NCBI GenBank assembly: GCA_020881915.1
Contig: JAJFPB010000002.1
Location: 1 to 64,000, forward strand
DNA: 64,000 bases
Direction of reading: 5' to 3'
Source: Paramyrothecium sp. XJ0827
Lineage: Eukaryota; Ascomycota; Sordariomycetes; Hypocreales; Stachybotryaceae
Every line of letters starts with the position of its first letter. Position 1 is the first letter of the stretch. Shown in pieces: positions 25,401 through 40,859 of the stretch. The position numbers and the translations under genes were made by a program. The notes below the pieces were generated by a model. The model worked only from the letters and a program-made list of their open reading frames with translations, was not told the origin of the DNA and made no database searches.

Positions 25401-28400
25401 AGAAAATAAGTATATTATTTAAGTAAATAATAATAAAGTTATTTATAAATTCTCTTAAAATATAATTAATTATTTATTAGAATATAGCTAGTATATTAGT
25501 TAGGCCAAATAGTATTACTAAGGTTTTAAAGAATCTAAATTTTATATAAAATATAGTCTTCTATTTATCTTCTTTTTTTTATTTTAATTAAATTATAAGT
25601 ACCTTTAAGATTAAGTATAATAAAAATTATTTTACTATATAAGTAATCTCTTATTTTAGTAATAAGGAGTAAAGGTATTTTATTTTTAATAGTAATATTA
25701 TTAAGTTAGTAGTAGTTTATATATAAGCAGAGTTTTCTATTCTTCTTTAAGATAAATATAATAAGGTATTTAGTAAGTAATATTAATTATTAAATATATC
25801 CCTTTTTAAGATTTTTATTAATATATTCTTTTAATATTTTTAATTCTTTAGTATTAAGGTTATAGATTAGTAGAAAATAGGTCTTTTTTCTATTAATTAG
25901 GTAGATTTTATAGTCTTATTTTAAGTATTTAGGGAATCTACTTTCTAGGTTTTTTATAAATAGCTTTATATATTTATAGTACTTTTCTAAGATATTTATA
26001 AGCCTATTTTTTACTTCTTATTTTACCTATACTTACTTCTTAATACTATATATAAAAGTATAAATAAAATTAATTACTTTTTACTTATAGGTAGATATTA
26101 CTTAGCTCTATTTATATTATATACTAAATTATATTTTATTATTAGTTAATACTTTAGCTTTTACCTAATAATCCTTCTATCTTAGGAGGGTTCTTCTTTT
26201 TTTAAATAGGATTTTATTATAAATATTTACTTCTTTTCTTTTTTTTAGTTTTCTTTTTCTTAATTAGGGTAATTATAATTCTACTATTATAATTTAGCTA
26301 TTATTCTAATTAAAAGTAGATCTTTAATCCTTTAGCTATAGTTTATCTAGAAATATATTAAATTATACTTATATTATATTAAAAGTAATATTATAAGTAA
26401 TTCCTTATATTATTATATAAAGAATTACTTCTTTATTTATTAGTTCCTTATTATAAGTAAAAAGAACTCCTTCTATATTTATAGCTTTATATAGTTTCTT
26501 CTTTTTTCTTTATAAGATTTTATATTAGTTTATAAAGTTAGGATTAATATAATTTTCCTTAGTACTAGTATTTACCTTAGTATTAATAATTATATCCTAG
26601 ATTATAAAGTTAATATAGTACCTTTATTATTTTACTTATTCTTACTTTTAGATTATAGTAATAGTTTATTACTTTTTTCTATTACCCTATAGCCTAGTTA
26701 TAATTAATAGATCTTATTTTTTACTTAATTACTTTATATAGGGATTTTATTAATTCTCTATTTAGCTTCTCTAATATTAATAAGTAGTTTATTACTTATC
26801 TCTTTTATATAAATAATATATCTATAGTAGATTTAGTATAGGTAGTAGTATTTTTTATACTCCTAAGTATATTCTTCTTTTATAATACCTATTATTTTAG
26901 GTTCTATTTTCCTATAAAGGTATATTCTTTTTATTTTATATTTTTTATAATTATAATAGTAATATAGATTATTTTCTATATAGCTAATCTCTATGGGGCT
27001 AGGTTTGGTTCTATAGGCTATAGGTACTTTCTTCTTGTAGTTATAAGTAAAGTGCCCTATCCTATAGTAGTATTTCTTTATTAGAAGCCTATTAAGAAAT
27101 TATAAGATTATTATTTTAATATATTTATAGTCTTTATTAAGAAATATATTTTCTAACTAATTATACTCTCTTCTATACTTACCTTAGAGTCTATAGAGTT
27201 AGTTAATTTTTACTTAGTAATATATTTAGTATTTATTAGTTTTATAGGTTTCTTTTACTTTAAAGTAATATTCTTTAGGGTATTTTTTACTTAATTTAAG
27301 GATTATAATTTAGTATCTAAGGTAATATATCTTAATCTTCTAGTAAAGTATTTCCTTAAATATATAGGGGTTTTCTATCTTAGTGCCCTATATATATATA
27401 GGAAATATATTTTATTTTACTTTAGTAATAAGGTAAATTAGATATTAATATACTATATAAAATACCTATAAGATTTTATTATACCTATAGTAATTAGAGT
27501 TAAATAGGGGATTATATTAAGAGTTAATAATAAATCTTACTCCCTATAGGCTTATAGCTACCTTTGTAATTACTACTTAGATATATACTTTCTAGTCTCC
27601 TAAAAGTAGATTATATTATTTAGTTCTAGCTTTAATTAATATATAATTAAGTAGAAGTAAGGTACCTCTAGTAATATTTATACTTAATTCTAATTTATTA
27701 TCTAAGGGTTTACTAACTATAGGGGTTTCTCTTAGTAAGTTAATTAGATTAGTAATATTAAAGATATCTTTAATTATTACTTATTAATTAGGAATATCCT
27801 TAGTAGGTTCTTATTTAGTAATAATATTAATTAATTATTTTTTAATTATATTAATATTATACTAGTCTTCTTAGATTAACTAGAAATAGATTTTTTTTCT
27901 ATTTTAGGACTTACTTCTATAGTCCTATATATAATATTTCTTTTTTCTATAGTTATAGTAGAAGAAGTCTTTTCCTTATTTCTAAATAATATTAATTTCT
28001 ATAGATCCTACTATAGTACTATAGGCTATAGGAATAAATTTCTTCTTTTCTTAATTTACCTAGTAGGAGATTTTAAATTTCTTTATTTTATTTTCTTATT
28101 TCTATTTCTTATAATATTTCTAATTATAATTATTAATCTCTACTACTTTATATATATATTTTAATAATAAGACCTTATTATACTTAACTTTAATAAATTT
28201 ATTTTTTATATTAGATTTAACCCTATTATAGAAGGTCTTCTTTAAGATATTCTCTAGCTAATAAAGTAGTATAGTATTATAGAGGAACTTAGTAATAAGC
28301 TTAGTATAGGATCTAATCTATTTAAGTAAGTTAAGGGCTCTCTTAGTATTTTATATTTTATTAGTTATTTTAAAAATATATTTAATTTCTTTTTTAAACT

Positions 28401-29135
28401 TCTAGAAGCTTATAAAGATATATTTAATATAGTCTATTTAGAAAATAAAAGTATTATTAATATAGTCTTAGAGTATAAACTTAAACTAGGTTTATACTTT
28501 CCTAGTTAGATTATATACTATAAATATAATTCTATTATAGTTTTATATAAAAAATAAGAAATAATTTAAGTAATATACTTTAAGTAATATAATAAATATT
28601 TAGAGCTTACTTAGGGTACTATTAAAGGGCTTAGATTTCCTAGTTTATAGAATAATTCTCTTATCTTTTTAGGCCCCTATAGCTTTACTAAGATTTATAT
28701 TCTAAAGTTATTTAAGTATTTCCCTATTTTTCTTAGATTTCTCTATATAAAGTTATACTATATTAGCTATCTCCTTCTTTAGGGTCTTAATAAATTACTT
28801 AAGTTTATAAGCTTATTAAGTATTAAGAATATTATCTTAAAGTTAATTAAGCTTTTTATTAATAATCTAAATATTCTCTTAGACTTTTACTTATAAAGTA
28901 GTAATTTTATTATTATTATTAAAATCTAATTATAAGACTAGATCTTTATTTATAATAATATTATTTCCTAAGGGGGTTTTCTTAGAAATAATCTTAGTAG
29001 GTAGAGACCTTAGTACTATAGGGTAGGCTACCTCCTTTTCTTTAGGGATTAGCTTAGTTAACTTATTTACTATTTTTAATATTACTTTAGGTATAATAGT
29101 ATTACCTAGAATAAGAGCTATTAATATATAATAAT

Positions 29136-29741
29136 TAGGGGTAGTCTTATACTATTAGATATAAGGTAACTAAGAATTATTAGGGATTTATTTATTCTTA
29201 AATAAAATAATAAAAAAATATCTAAAATATATAAGGGGATTATTACTAATTTATAAGAGAATAATATAATAAAGATTATTTTAGGGATTATATATTATTA
29301 ATAGCTAGTAGATTCTAATCTAAATATAATATATAGAACCTCCTATCTATATATATAGTTCTCTTTTCCTAGAGTATATAGGAGAGTACTCCTTAGATTA
29401 TAATATATAATACTCCTAGAAGTATTATAGAAAGTAATCCCTTCTAGTAGTACTTTTATACTTCTAGCCTTATTTATAAGAATCTTCTTCTCTATAGGTT
29501 CCTATCTTTATTAGATATTTTTTCTATTTTTATTCTTTTATTTCTAGTCTCTTATTCTTAGCCCTTCTTTTATACTAGTATCTAATTTAGGCTAGTATAT
29601 TAGGGCTGGCCCATAGGTTATACTAGTAGCGCGGGGGCTAGTCTATCCTAAGGCTAGTAGCCTAAGACTAATATAGTATTTATATATTATATTATATAAT
29701 ATTCTATGGCTTAGTTATAACCTTTAGGTCAGATTATAACA
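29136..29741 (-). repeat. LTR (5' LTR of the gypsy element), 606 bp
   Basis: It begins TAGGGGTAGTC on the + strand, where the other LTR has TG, and ends GATTATAACA with the terminal CA preserved. The two LTRs thus preserve complementary halves of the TG...CA termini. It is partly less degraded near 29610-29640 (GTAGCGCGGGGGC). Confidence 0.85.
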
Positions 29742-31836
<2,095 letters not shown>

Positions 31837-32404
31837 TTATTTAGTTAGCTCTACCTTCGGGCATTTAGGCTTTTGAGGTAGGTAGAAAGTGCCCTCAACC
31901 TCGACGATATCATCTTCGTTCAATCGATCAACTTCAATAATTGTTCGAGGAGGGTATTTGTTCGCATCTTGGCCCCAGAGCTCAATCTGCACCTGGTTGC
32001 AAATGGGCCGGTACCGATACATGTCGGTTGTATAGACAACGATCCGGACACAGTCGTAAAGCTCCGCGCCGGCCATCTCGGCCAGGGCGGCCATGTTTTG
32101 GTACGCCTGACGGATACGTTGAACGCCGACCGGGGCAAGAGTGCTATTCGACGGGTAGATGCCTCGCATGCCTGTGAGTCAGTGAGGTCAGTACGAGCGT
32201 GTTCAAGCGTTTCTGGGATTAAGGGAACATACCCGCAATATATAGATAATCTCCAGCCTGAGACATCAGGCTCCATGGCCCGGTCGTGTCGAAAAAGTCC
32301 GAAGGATTGTAGATGTTGACGCCGGCGCTTGAGGTGAAGTTGGGCACAAGCTGCGCCAGAGCTGACCCAAAGAGGGATAGGAGAAAAAAGGCGTGTAAGC
32401 GCAT
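31837..32404 (-). CDS. Secreted RidA/YjgF-family protein
   Basis: Two exons, 32404-32233 and 31837-32171, are joined by a 61-nt intron (GTATGT...CTGACTCACAG) and give 168 residues. Residues 1-18 (MRLHAFFLLSLFGSALAQ) are a clear signal peptide. The body has the YIAG...GIYP start and the PPRTIIEVDRL signature of the RidA family with the conserved Arg at about residue 133, plus VEVEGTFYLP near the end. RidA proteins hydrolyse reactive enamine/imine intermediates inside cells, and a secreted version would act outside or in the secretory path on an unknown substrate. The stop codon lies at the border of RIP-degraded DNA, so the last residues may be altered from an ancestral longer tail. Confidence 0.88.
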
Positions 32405-35002
32405 AGTGCCGTACTGCTGCCGTCTGGTTCAAGAAACGTGGTTGATGATCGGCTGTTAGAAGTTGAGTGTTGAGTGGTCTGGAAGCTTCACTTCTGGGCG
32501 AGGGGTGTAGAAAAGAGATTGACTTTCACGTTATTACTTGAGGCTCCTGAGATTGGGATTAGCAGGCTAACGACTTTTAGAAGTCTTCCAAGGCTCTAGC
32601 GATTAACCCTCGTCGTCTAATTTTCTGGTGTCCCCACCTGAAGATTGCCGCTAAACGCAGAACAGTCGGCCTCCCGGGATATTGAGTCTTGGATCAAGCC
32701 AGCCTGCAAATCCGACGACTTTGGTGTTTGGTCATGGAGATACTGGAAGGACTGGATTATCAACCGAAATGGCTTTTCAGTGGTCAGGAACGCTTATTGT
32801 GACGTTGCGAGTTTGCCACTTGCATCACGTTTGTGTTCAACAATCCAAAGCTCGGGTAATTCACTGAACATCTTACTATATTAGGTTAGCGGCAGCTGCG
32901 CTAAACACACGCATTTGGAGATCTCGATGAACAAGCCCTGGCAAGGCAGTACCACAATCGAGATGCCCGGAGGAAGAAGGGTGGGACAATCGCCCGAAAC
33001 ATTGCCGTTGTCGCATTAACGATGGCGAGCAAATCGTTGGTCGTCGCCACTAACTGAGGAAGACTGTAACAAAGTATGTTGGAAGACCGTAGCAAGTCCT
33101 GATGGGCTTTTTGTCTGATCCCACGTCACCTAGTAGCAAAACACACATCATGGTAGGCCAGAGAGACTCGAGCAGCCGCGTCCTGGGTCAAGGCGAAGAA
33201 GTTCAAATAAGTCATATAGAGGAAGGTACGTCGACCCGTGACCTCAGAACCAACGTAACAAATGAAAAGAAAAAAAAAGTAGAAAAAAAGAAAGCAGAAA
33301 AGAATGGGGATAACTGAGGGCTGGTGTTCCAAAGGCTTGTTGTTCGCAGACATTGACGCAGGGTGTGTGTCTGAAGGAACTTGTGCCCATGCATCAGGCA
33401 AGTCTGCACTTTGTTCTACTGATCGGATGGAATTGGCTTGGGTGAGGGAAATAATGCTTGGACATAATTGGTCCGCATGCACTTCATTTTCTTGTTGTTG
33501 GCGAGGGCCGAGGCACCCGAGACTAAATTGCGACTAATCCTCGGCTGGCTGTCAAGGCACGCTGCTAGACCGGATATAGAACACTGCCCGAGACTGCTGG
33601 TCTAGACCGTTTTGACGTCCAGGGGGATGAACAAGGCAGTCCCAGGCACTGATGTCTTGTAGCCCTGTAGCAATCAGCGTACTGGTCACTTACGGTATTG
33701 GGTAGGAAGATATGAGACATCTGCGGCTACACTGAGTTTGCTTGCCAAGCATGGAACTTCAATGCTACAGGAGAAGTGCACTAAGCTGAACTCGTGCACC
33801 GTGTGAGCGCTAGGCAATACCGGTTCTATTCCCATTGGGCGTCACCTTTCTGTTGCGCCGCCTGTCCATGAACTATTGATGGCTTGCTTCGGACCCTGAA
33901 CATTATCACACATGAAAGCGAGAAACAAAGTTGAAGTTGGCGTAGCTTGCGACATAGCACATCTAGCTTCTTTGAGTTAGAGAGTCCTTCTCTAGTAGAA
34001 GTGTTGCGGCCGCACTAGAAGATAGGAGGTCTCTAATTCATTGGCTAGGGAGGTGCCTGCAGGGGTAGGGAATTAGAGTTCTCGACGCTGCAAGGGTATT
34101 GCCTGTAGAGAACCGCTTGCACGATGCCCAGATTCTACCGTAGTACTATGCAGAACGGAAACCTCGTAAAAACCGAGTTAGCGGTTACCCTAGCCGTCGT
34201 ATGATGTCGATCAGTACACTGAGCTGACTGAGCTGGTTAGAATCATGGACGATCACGAAAAGGAAATACAGCCCTAGCGTCCGCACTGGTTTAGGGACCG
34301 TAGTTCGTGCTTTTCTCTTAAGCTGCACACAGTACGCCCTGTGCGATTAGATCCTCAATTCCGAGGTGTATCTCTTTCTTCTTCATATCCCATCTGTTGG
34401 GAGGTAATTCTAAGAGCTGTAAAACTGATATCCCAGAGCCAACTATGTTAAAAACCTTTCTTAATTAGTGTTACGAGACGTGTGTTCTCTACAATTGAAT
34501 GCAGGCTGGTGCGGGGCGTACTGTAGATATTGTTTGCCGACGGAATCTCGCCGAACAGGGCAGACTTTTTGCGGCTACCCAGGGGGGGAATCTTGGCGCT
34601 GCCTGCCTGCTTATTACAAAACCATGCTCTTAATGTTCGGTTTGCTCGCATTCAGGTTATTATTATCTGAGAGTGTAATAAGAGTAGAGTAGTATAAGCA
34701 TTAACAATGGCATGATAAATGTGTAGTTGCAGGCTTGGTATATGAATGAGACGTGAGTTGTGCAACCGAAGCCCACCAAAATGTCACTGCAGCTAAATGT
34801 GCTAAATTCGAATAGGGGTCCAGTCTGGATTGGCGACCGGGATTCGTTCGAGCTCGGAAAAAGGTCAAGTATCCGCAGGACCCCTTTCATATGCTCGCCG
34901 TTGATCGTACGCTCACTAGGTTTGTTCAACCTGATCTGATTTATTTTGCCTTGCCTCGCCATTCCCTGCCTCTGGCTCTCGTTGCTCCACTCTGAATACA
35001 CG
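32405..35002. other. Gene-free intergenic DNA of normal composition
   Basis: Small open frames on both strands (for example 33126-33482 minus and 32645-32884 plus) have no domain, codon pattern or splice context that I can support. An A/G-rich tract at about 33262-33302 (AAAAGAAAAAAAAAGTAG and following) explains the Phe-rich minus-strand translation. No RNA gene is recognised. Confidence 0.6.
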
Positions 35003-36231
35003 ATGGCCGAGTCAAAACCAATCGACTACGCCATCGCGGTGCCGACCTTCATAGGCTCCCTGTTGTCTTTCTTGGGCTCTGCGACGGCGCTCATGTTCCA
35101 GATCTTTCGCCCTCCTCGACGACACTTCCGCCATGCATTAATCGTCAATCTTCTAGTGGCCGGTGGGTGACACCAATTAACGATCTGGACTGTTCTGTCT
35201 AACACATGACAGATATGATCTACGGCCTCGGCAATACAATATCTGGTGCTGTCTTTCTCATAAATGGCCGTACACCAAGTCCATTATCTAAACCGGGCAA
35301 ACTGTGCGTCGTCAGCGGCTGGTTCAGTCAGGCGAATGCTCAGCACATCGACTTCAATATCCTCATCATTTCTATCATCGTCCTATTATCTGTCGTCAGA
35401 AAGGATTCAATTACCCACCTAGACACCAAATGGCAGATTTTGATTTGCATATCAGCATGGCTGCCCGGCTTCACCACAGGTAACAGTTAAATATCCTCTT
35501 TGCAAATATCCTCGCGTGTCTAGCTGGGCTGACGTGCAATCAAAGGTACCATCGGCCTTGTACTTGACTCGTATGGTTACGTCAGTGGTAACTGGTGTTG
35601 GATCAGGAGTAGCAGACTTGATTTGCGATATGGTCTCTCTCATGGCTGGCGCATTGCTATCTTCTTCATTACGATTGCAATCTACACATACATTTACATC
35701 AAACTGAAGCGAGTTTTCAGAGGCCTTAGAAGCATGTCGACACTCACTGGCGCGCGCACGATACCAGATCATCAAGCCCCGGCACCCTCCGATGCCGACA
35801 ACGATACCCAGAAGATCTTAATAACCCACTCAATCTCTGTCGGCCACGAGATGCATAACATCCCTCGTTCACCAGATAGATCAGAACACGGCAGCGGCTA
35901 CAGCCCCGAAAGCACGACACAGCCACCAGTCACGACTGAGGTCACAACAGGAACCAACGAAAGACCCTTTGAGGCCTCTCGCATGCCTGCTCCGCCTAAC
36001 GTGAGGAGGATGCTGCTAATGAACGGGTATCCGATTGCGTACATCATTCTCTGGATTCCTGGCATTGCGAACCGGCTGGCTGAGTCAGTCGGCGGGTCGC
36101 CGCGATGGCTTAGCGCTTTACAGGCCTCAACCCAGTACATTGGCCTGATCAACGCCCTGACCTATGGTCTAAGCGAACAGATGCGGCGAGGTGTATGGAA
36201 GAAGCTCAAAGATTCTGGGTCAGGGAGCTGA
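35003..36231 (+). CDS. Seven-transmembrane receptor, Git3/cAMP-receptor-like GPCR
   Basis: Three exons, 35003-35162, 35213-35479 and 35546-36231, encode 370 residues; the introns are 50 and 66 nt. Hydrophobic segments lie at about 10-33, 44-70, 97-115, 128-150 and 176-196, followed by a polar loop of about 100 residues. Two more follow at the C terminus, the sixth with GYPIAYIILWIPGIANR. Cys85 and Cys160 are placed to form the usual extracellular disulfide. The long third cytoplasmic loop and the C-terminal motif fit fungal nutrient/cAMP-receptor-like GPCRs that signal through G-alpha to adenylate cyclase. An in-frame ATG at 34946 would add 19 residues; I prefer 35003 because the preceding residues look untranslated. 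The ligand cannot be inferred. Confidence 0.85.
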
Positions 36232-38496
36232 GATTTGGTGTCCCGATACTTGTCGTTGAGAGCGAAGTTCTTGGTTTCTCGCAAAATGTGCTCGTATTTC
36301 TTCATGTAGATATATGTGTGATACCCTTACGTTAGTCATCAAAGCGTTTGCCTTATTAATGGGCTTGAAGGTGTAGGATATGACCTTGAAAAGCAAATAT
36401 CTAATGGAAATATCTAAGTATCGCGCATCATGACTTTAACCTCATGAAAGACATCACATGACATTGGCAAGTTCTTACAGAGAGAGACCTAGTATTACGA
36501 TCCAGCATTACCTTATAAGAAGAAGATAACTTAGAGTCATGTAAAACCGATTTCTTGAAGGGAATAGCGATCAGGACAATGATTTGAATAACAACAGTCG
36601 TAGTAAAATGATTGATAATTTATGCGGCACGGGAAGCAAGCGATTGCCGGCGTCTGCGTTAGTGTCCAGTAGCAGCCGGTCTATTGATACGGAAGGCAAG
36701 GGCCGGCCCGGTAAGGCGATAATAATCTACAGCGGCGGGAACATCTGTTAGTCCTTGGTTAAGTACGGTATTTGTGGAGAACTGGCTACATGCTTGCAGA
36801 TTTCGCGACTGGACCTCGTCTACGGCCCCATGATACGCGGAGCTACCTGGTCCGCAGAGTAGAAAGTGTGTCAGGAAATAGATAAGGAGAAATAAATATC
36901 TGCAGCAGGAGTGCGGATGTTTTTCATGTTGGAGAGATGGAAAGGGGAGAGAACACTTGAGCAAGCAAGGTCAGCATGATAAAGTGTGTGTATTTTTATC
37001 CTTGGTGGATAGTCTGGGAGGCTCGATGCTATTTACAGCCGCGCAATATTTCGACCTATGCCCTAATAATGGGAATTCGAGGGGATTGCGCCACTTGGCT
37101 TGATCCATCATTTCAGCTATAGTGGGGTGTAGAGCTACCTGTGTGTGTGTATGTGCTCAGGAGAGGCAGAGAGAGAAAAGACTTGAGTGTGTAGTCATCT
37201 AGGAGATCATCCCCTCTTAGATCTATCCCGCATCATCTAGGAGGCGCTCCTGCAATAGCAAGCGACATGATGTTAACGCGCTTTGCTAAGTGGAATGACT
37301 GAGTTTGTGTATCTCCGAAGAACATGCCCGCAATGCGACTCAGTGCAGGGTAGGCCCATTCCCTAGGTTACAGCTACATAAGGTAGACCCTCAAGTGGCC
37401 AGCCCGAAGTTTTTGAGCCAAGCCTAACCGAGACATTCCCTCCTACGATCCACTGGTGACTTCGAGGTAAGTATGACCTCAAGTACGAGGAACTGCACTG
37501 GCCTTGCCTTGCCATGGGAGAAGCTGGGGGCACTGAGAAGTGATGGTCTGTCGTCCTAATAATACGCTGAAGCCACTTTGAAACAGCCATGTTCTCTCCT
37601 TGGTCTGTATAGCATTCGGTGTTGTCGCCTGTCACGACCTGACCCAAGGCCATAACTAAACCGTAGAATAATTACGTAATATTACACGTGAATTACGCAC
37701 TAGCCTTAGAGCTACTGTTGGACCAGAGGCCCTGTGCATAAGTGCAGTGTGTACTAAGACTTCGCGGCTCGAAAGGTAAATACAAAGCTCGAATGTATTT
37801 AGTGCAGCTTTAGTCAGATAAAGGCCCTGCAAAGCACTGAAGGAAGCGGGGCAGAGACAATTCAAGCATCCTACAATCCCTGCGATCCAACAATAGCTAA
37901 GCTTTAATTACATAGTAGCAAATAGATCGGCTTATGGACTCCAAGGTACACTCAATAGTTAATAATTTTCAGCCCCTCGGAACCGCAACATCCCCACACC
38001 TCCCGCTATCATACGCCACCCTGACTGCATGACTAGTAAGTCAACCAAGCCCGGCAGCAACCAATGACCGAATGGGCAAGCGGAAGGCATACTCCAAGTC
38101 CATTGGGGGAGCCGGAGAACTGGCCAGTGAACCTGGAATGGTGAAGGCTAGGCCTCGGGGTGTCATTGTTATTTCTACACCCCCGCCTCTGCCCCTTGGT
38201 CCAGCCAACCGCCACTTTGGCTTGAACAATATTGGGTGATACCGCGGCAGGGGCAAGATGAGCTAGGCCGAGTCGGTTAACCCCCATTCCATATCCGGAC
38301 CTTGCGACAGCATGAGATCCACTACACCTCTTTTGTCGAGCCCAGACGCAGCCCTCAAGAATAGTGGCACTGGAGACGAGGAAAGATTTCACCTGAGCTC
38401 CAGACAGGGTTTCAATTATTAAAGTACAGGTTGGAAGCCGTTCGCAAGATCATTGGGTCATCGACAATCTGTCTGGTTGACCCTGATCCAGAAAAG
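36232..38496. other. Intergenic DNA, no supported gene
   Basis: A 101-codon minus-strand frame at 36659-36964 has a hydrophobic stretch (YLFLLIYFLTHFLLC) but no other support. A GTGTGTGTGTATGTG microsatellite lies near 37140. The short palindrome-rich TACGTAATATTACACGTGAATTACG-like stretch near 37672 could bind a regulator, without further evidence. Confidence 0.5.
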
Positions 38497-40859
38497 ATGT
38501 CTTCATCCAAACGCAAGCCAGCAAAGGAGTACGCATTCGACGCTAAGAAAGTCTATCCATGCGACTGTAAATGACCCTTCAACAAAATTTGTTATAAACT
38601 AAGCTTTTATTAACAGATTACCAGTCCTTATCCCACAGCATAACCATCTTTTGAATCTGGATTGGTTCTCACATAGGTTGAATCACGCTAGAGCCCCTGA
38701 GGAGGCGGCAAATCTGAACATGACGTTTGACGGCAGGTCGACGACTGCCTCCACGTCCCTCTTAAACTGACCTTTTTACTTAGGTGGATTTTGCATTTGC
38801 GAGGAAAAGGTAAAGCTGGCGGTTGCTACACCAACTCGCAACGCAATGCCAGCCGCGGGAGGGCGCCAGACCAGAAGTCACGCCGAACCCCTCCCCCTTG
38901 TTTGCCAGTTTGAGGCCGATCCCAACAGCGCCGCCGGGCCTCTTTGGAAGAAGATTCCAATTGTCAACGAGAAGAGAGCTACCCTTTCAGCGAGGACGCT
39001 TTACGAAGGAGTAGGGCCCGAAGCGTCGATATTGAATTACAGTACGTCTAACCTCTTGAGCAGGACTGCGAGTATTCGCTCTTTGCATACAATGTAGCTC
39101 AACCGCCATTCTCGATGGTTGATCGGGAGGCGCAATTCATTTTTAGTGGAAGTACAGACACAACCACATCGCCCTGTGTTACATCCAATACATTCATTCC
39201 ATTGGAAGAATTGAAAACTCGAATCGGCCGTGACAGCGACCCAGCACTTCGCCTAGAAGCCTACGTCTCGGATACCCTTACCTATCTCGCCCACACTACT
39301 CATCCCGCACTCCGTTCAAGATTCAATGGCGCCCATCTTGCGACTGGGGATACGGCAGGGAACATGAGCACGGGCGCCGATTTCCTCGTGACCCTCCTGG
39401 CCCCTAGCGAAAGCGACAAACCAGGAGACAATTTATATGATTTGGCGCAATACGTATTTCGCCGATGGTGCAGTAAGCTCACTCCAGACGCTGTTTCTTG
39501 AGAAGTCATGACTTTTAACTAATTTGTTCTCCCGTAGAGGTGGCATATGTGGCCGCCGTCGCAAAGAAGCCCGCGTTTGCCGTCAATGCACGGTTTTTAA
39601 CAATTCCGAAAGATCTGCAAACACCTCTGGTGTTTTACTATGTCGTTGAGGATTTGGATGATATAAAGAGGCGTATTTCTATCCTGTCGCGTTCGGATAA
39701 AGTCCCTCTAGACATCAGAAAGGTGGCCCTAGAGCTCTGTCGAAGTGGGGATGGCTCGTTCAACGTGAAGTGGACAAACACAATGCAACGCGCGCTGGAA
39801 GATGCCGTCTCGGAGTTCGGAGAAGACTCCCCAACATATAAAATCCTGCCAGCGGCCAAATTTACTCCAGGCTGGATAAACATGCACGTTCTACTTGGTC
39901 GCCACCCACAGGGCTTCTACAGTACCTACATAACATACGACCTCGAACAAGAATTGCTAAACAAATGCTTCAAGCCAGACCGAATATTCCCGGAACGCAC
40001 CAGTCTTCTCGGTGATAGCTTGGCGAATGCTATAACGTCAGGTGGTGTTTCCCCAACCACAACCGACATCACCATGGTAGGAATACAGAATGCGGCTGAT
40101 TGGCCTCGATGCAAAGGACAAAACGTCATCATGGATGGTAAAAGCGCTACGGATTTAAGTTCAACCCAAAAGTGACTACCCAAGTCAAGTTACTTACAAA
40201 GATACAGATATTACATATAATGTACAACTCCAGGGAAGCACGAGCTGCAGAGGTAAGAATACTGCCAACGTGAAGTCAAGGGCGACATATGCTGATGAGA
40301 ATGCGTTTCAGTGGCTCCATCGTTCTGCTTACTCTTATGGAGGCCTCTCGAATCCTTTGGTCAAAACCCACCCTGATTCATCTCAATCCAAGCTGAATCT
40401 GGTTTGGGGCACATATGAGTGCAACACTGCCATGATCAGGTACGATGACTTGACTTAACTTTTTGGTTACCAAAGCTGATTCGATTTAGATATGAATCGT
40501 ACCTCAAGAGATTTGTTGAAAAGTCCAATCAAACGGTAAAGCTTGTCACCAAAAATTCCGATGCGAAATGGGGGAAACATTCTTTCTCATGGCTAGTGCC
40601 TAGCCTGGACTACGAATGGACATGCCCCATCCCGGGCTATTCCAATCATCTTGCACATCATAGCTACGGATTCGACCTTTTTTCCCGAAGGTACCCGACA
40701 ATGTTTGAGGTGAAAGTAGACGAAATTTTCGATAAGCATTGGCTTGGCGGTACTCCCAGCTTGGCGACTATCATGTTGTTTACTCAGGTTCTGGAGCTGT
40801 TTCTCCCGCCGCAGCCGTTGTTGGCCCAGGTTCAAGGAAAGAAGATGCACAAGTTGTGA
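38497..40859 (+). CDS. Uncharacterised 670-residue protein, seven exons
   Basis: I do not recognise the family. Exons 38497-38566, 38625-38732, 38784-39041, 39098-39472, 39538-40137, 40208-40439 and 40490-40859 splice to a continuous frame of 671 codons. Intron 2 (38733-38783) would use a GC donor (GCAGGT...TTACTTAG); no GT donor joins these frames. The protein has no signal peptide and no obvious membrane segment, so it is probably intracellular. The N terminus is Lys-rich (SSSKRKPAKEY) with Cys residues near 24 and 65. A conserved-looking C-terminal block, WGTYECNTAMIRYESYLKRF to FSWLVPSLDYEW, has the look of a globular domain. The 5' exons are less certain than the last four. The next genes downstream are the tandem paralogs at 41.6 and 43.6 kb, on the same strand. 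Confidence 0.7.

Larger units (their letters stand above)
21824..29741 (-). mobile_element. RIP-degraded Ty3/gypsy LTR retrotransposon
   Basis: Two direct repeats, 21824-22429 and 29136-29741, each measure 606 bp and flank about 6.7 kb of internal DNA. On the minus strand the reverse transcriptase relic reads FGLTN near 25498-25512, then a decayed YLDD box as YLNN at 25414-25425, as in gypsy pol. A purine-rich tract (AAAAAGAGAAG on the minus strand) lies directly inside the 3' LTR at about 22434-22450. This gives the orientation: 5' LTR on the right, 3' LTR on the left. Gag should occupy the right part of the internal region and integrase the left, but both are too degraded to delimit. No matching target duplication is visible. 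Confidence 0.85.

Noticed and set aside
33126..33482. Phe-rich minus-strand frame
   Set aside because: The apparent membrane segment is the translation of an A/G-rich simple tract on the opposite strand.
36659..36964. Minus-strand 101-codon frame with a hydrophobic stretch
   Set aside because: It shows no cleavage-site pattern, no homologous domain and no supporting promoter, and similar frames occur by chance in this composition.
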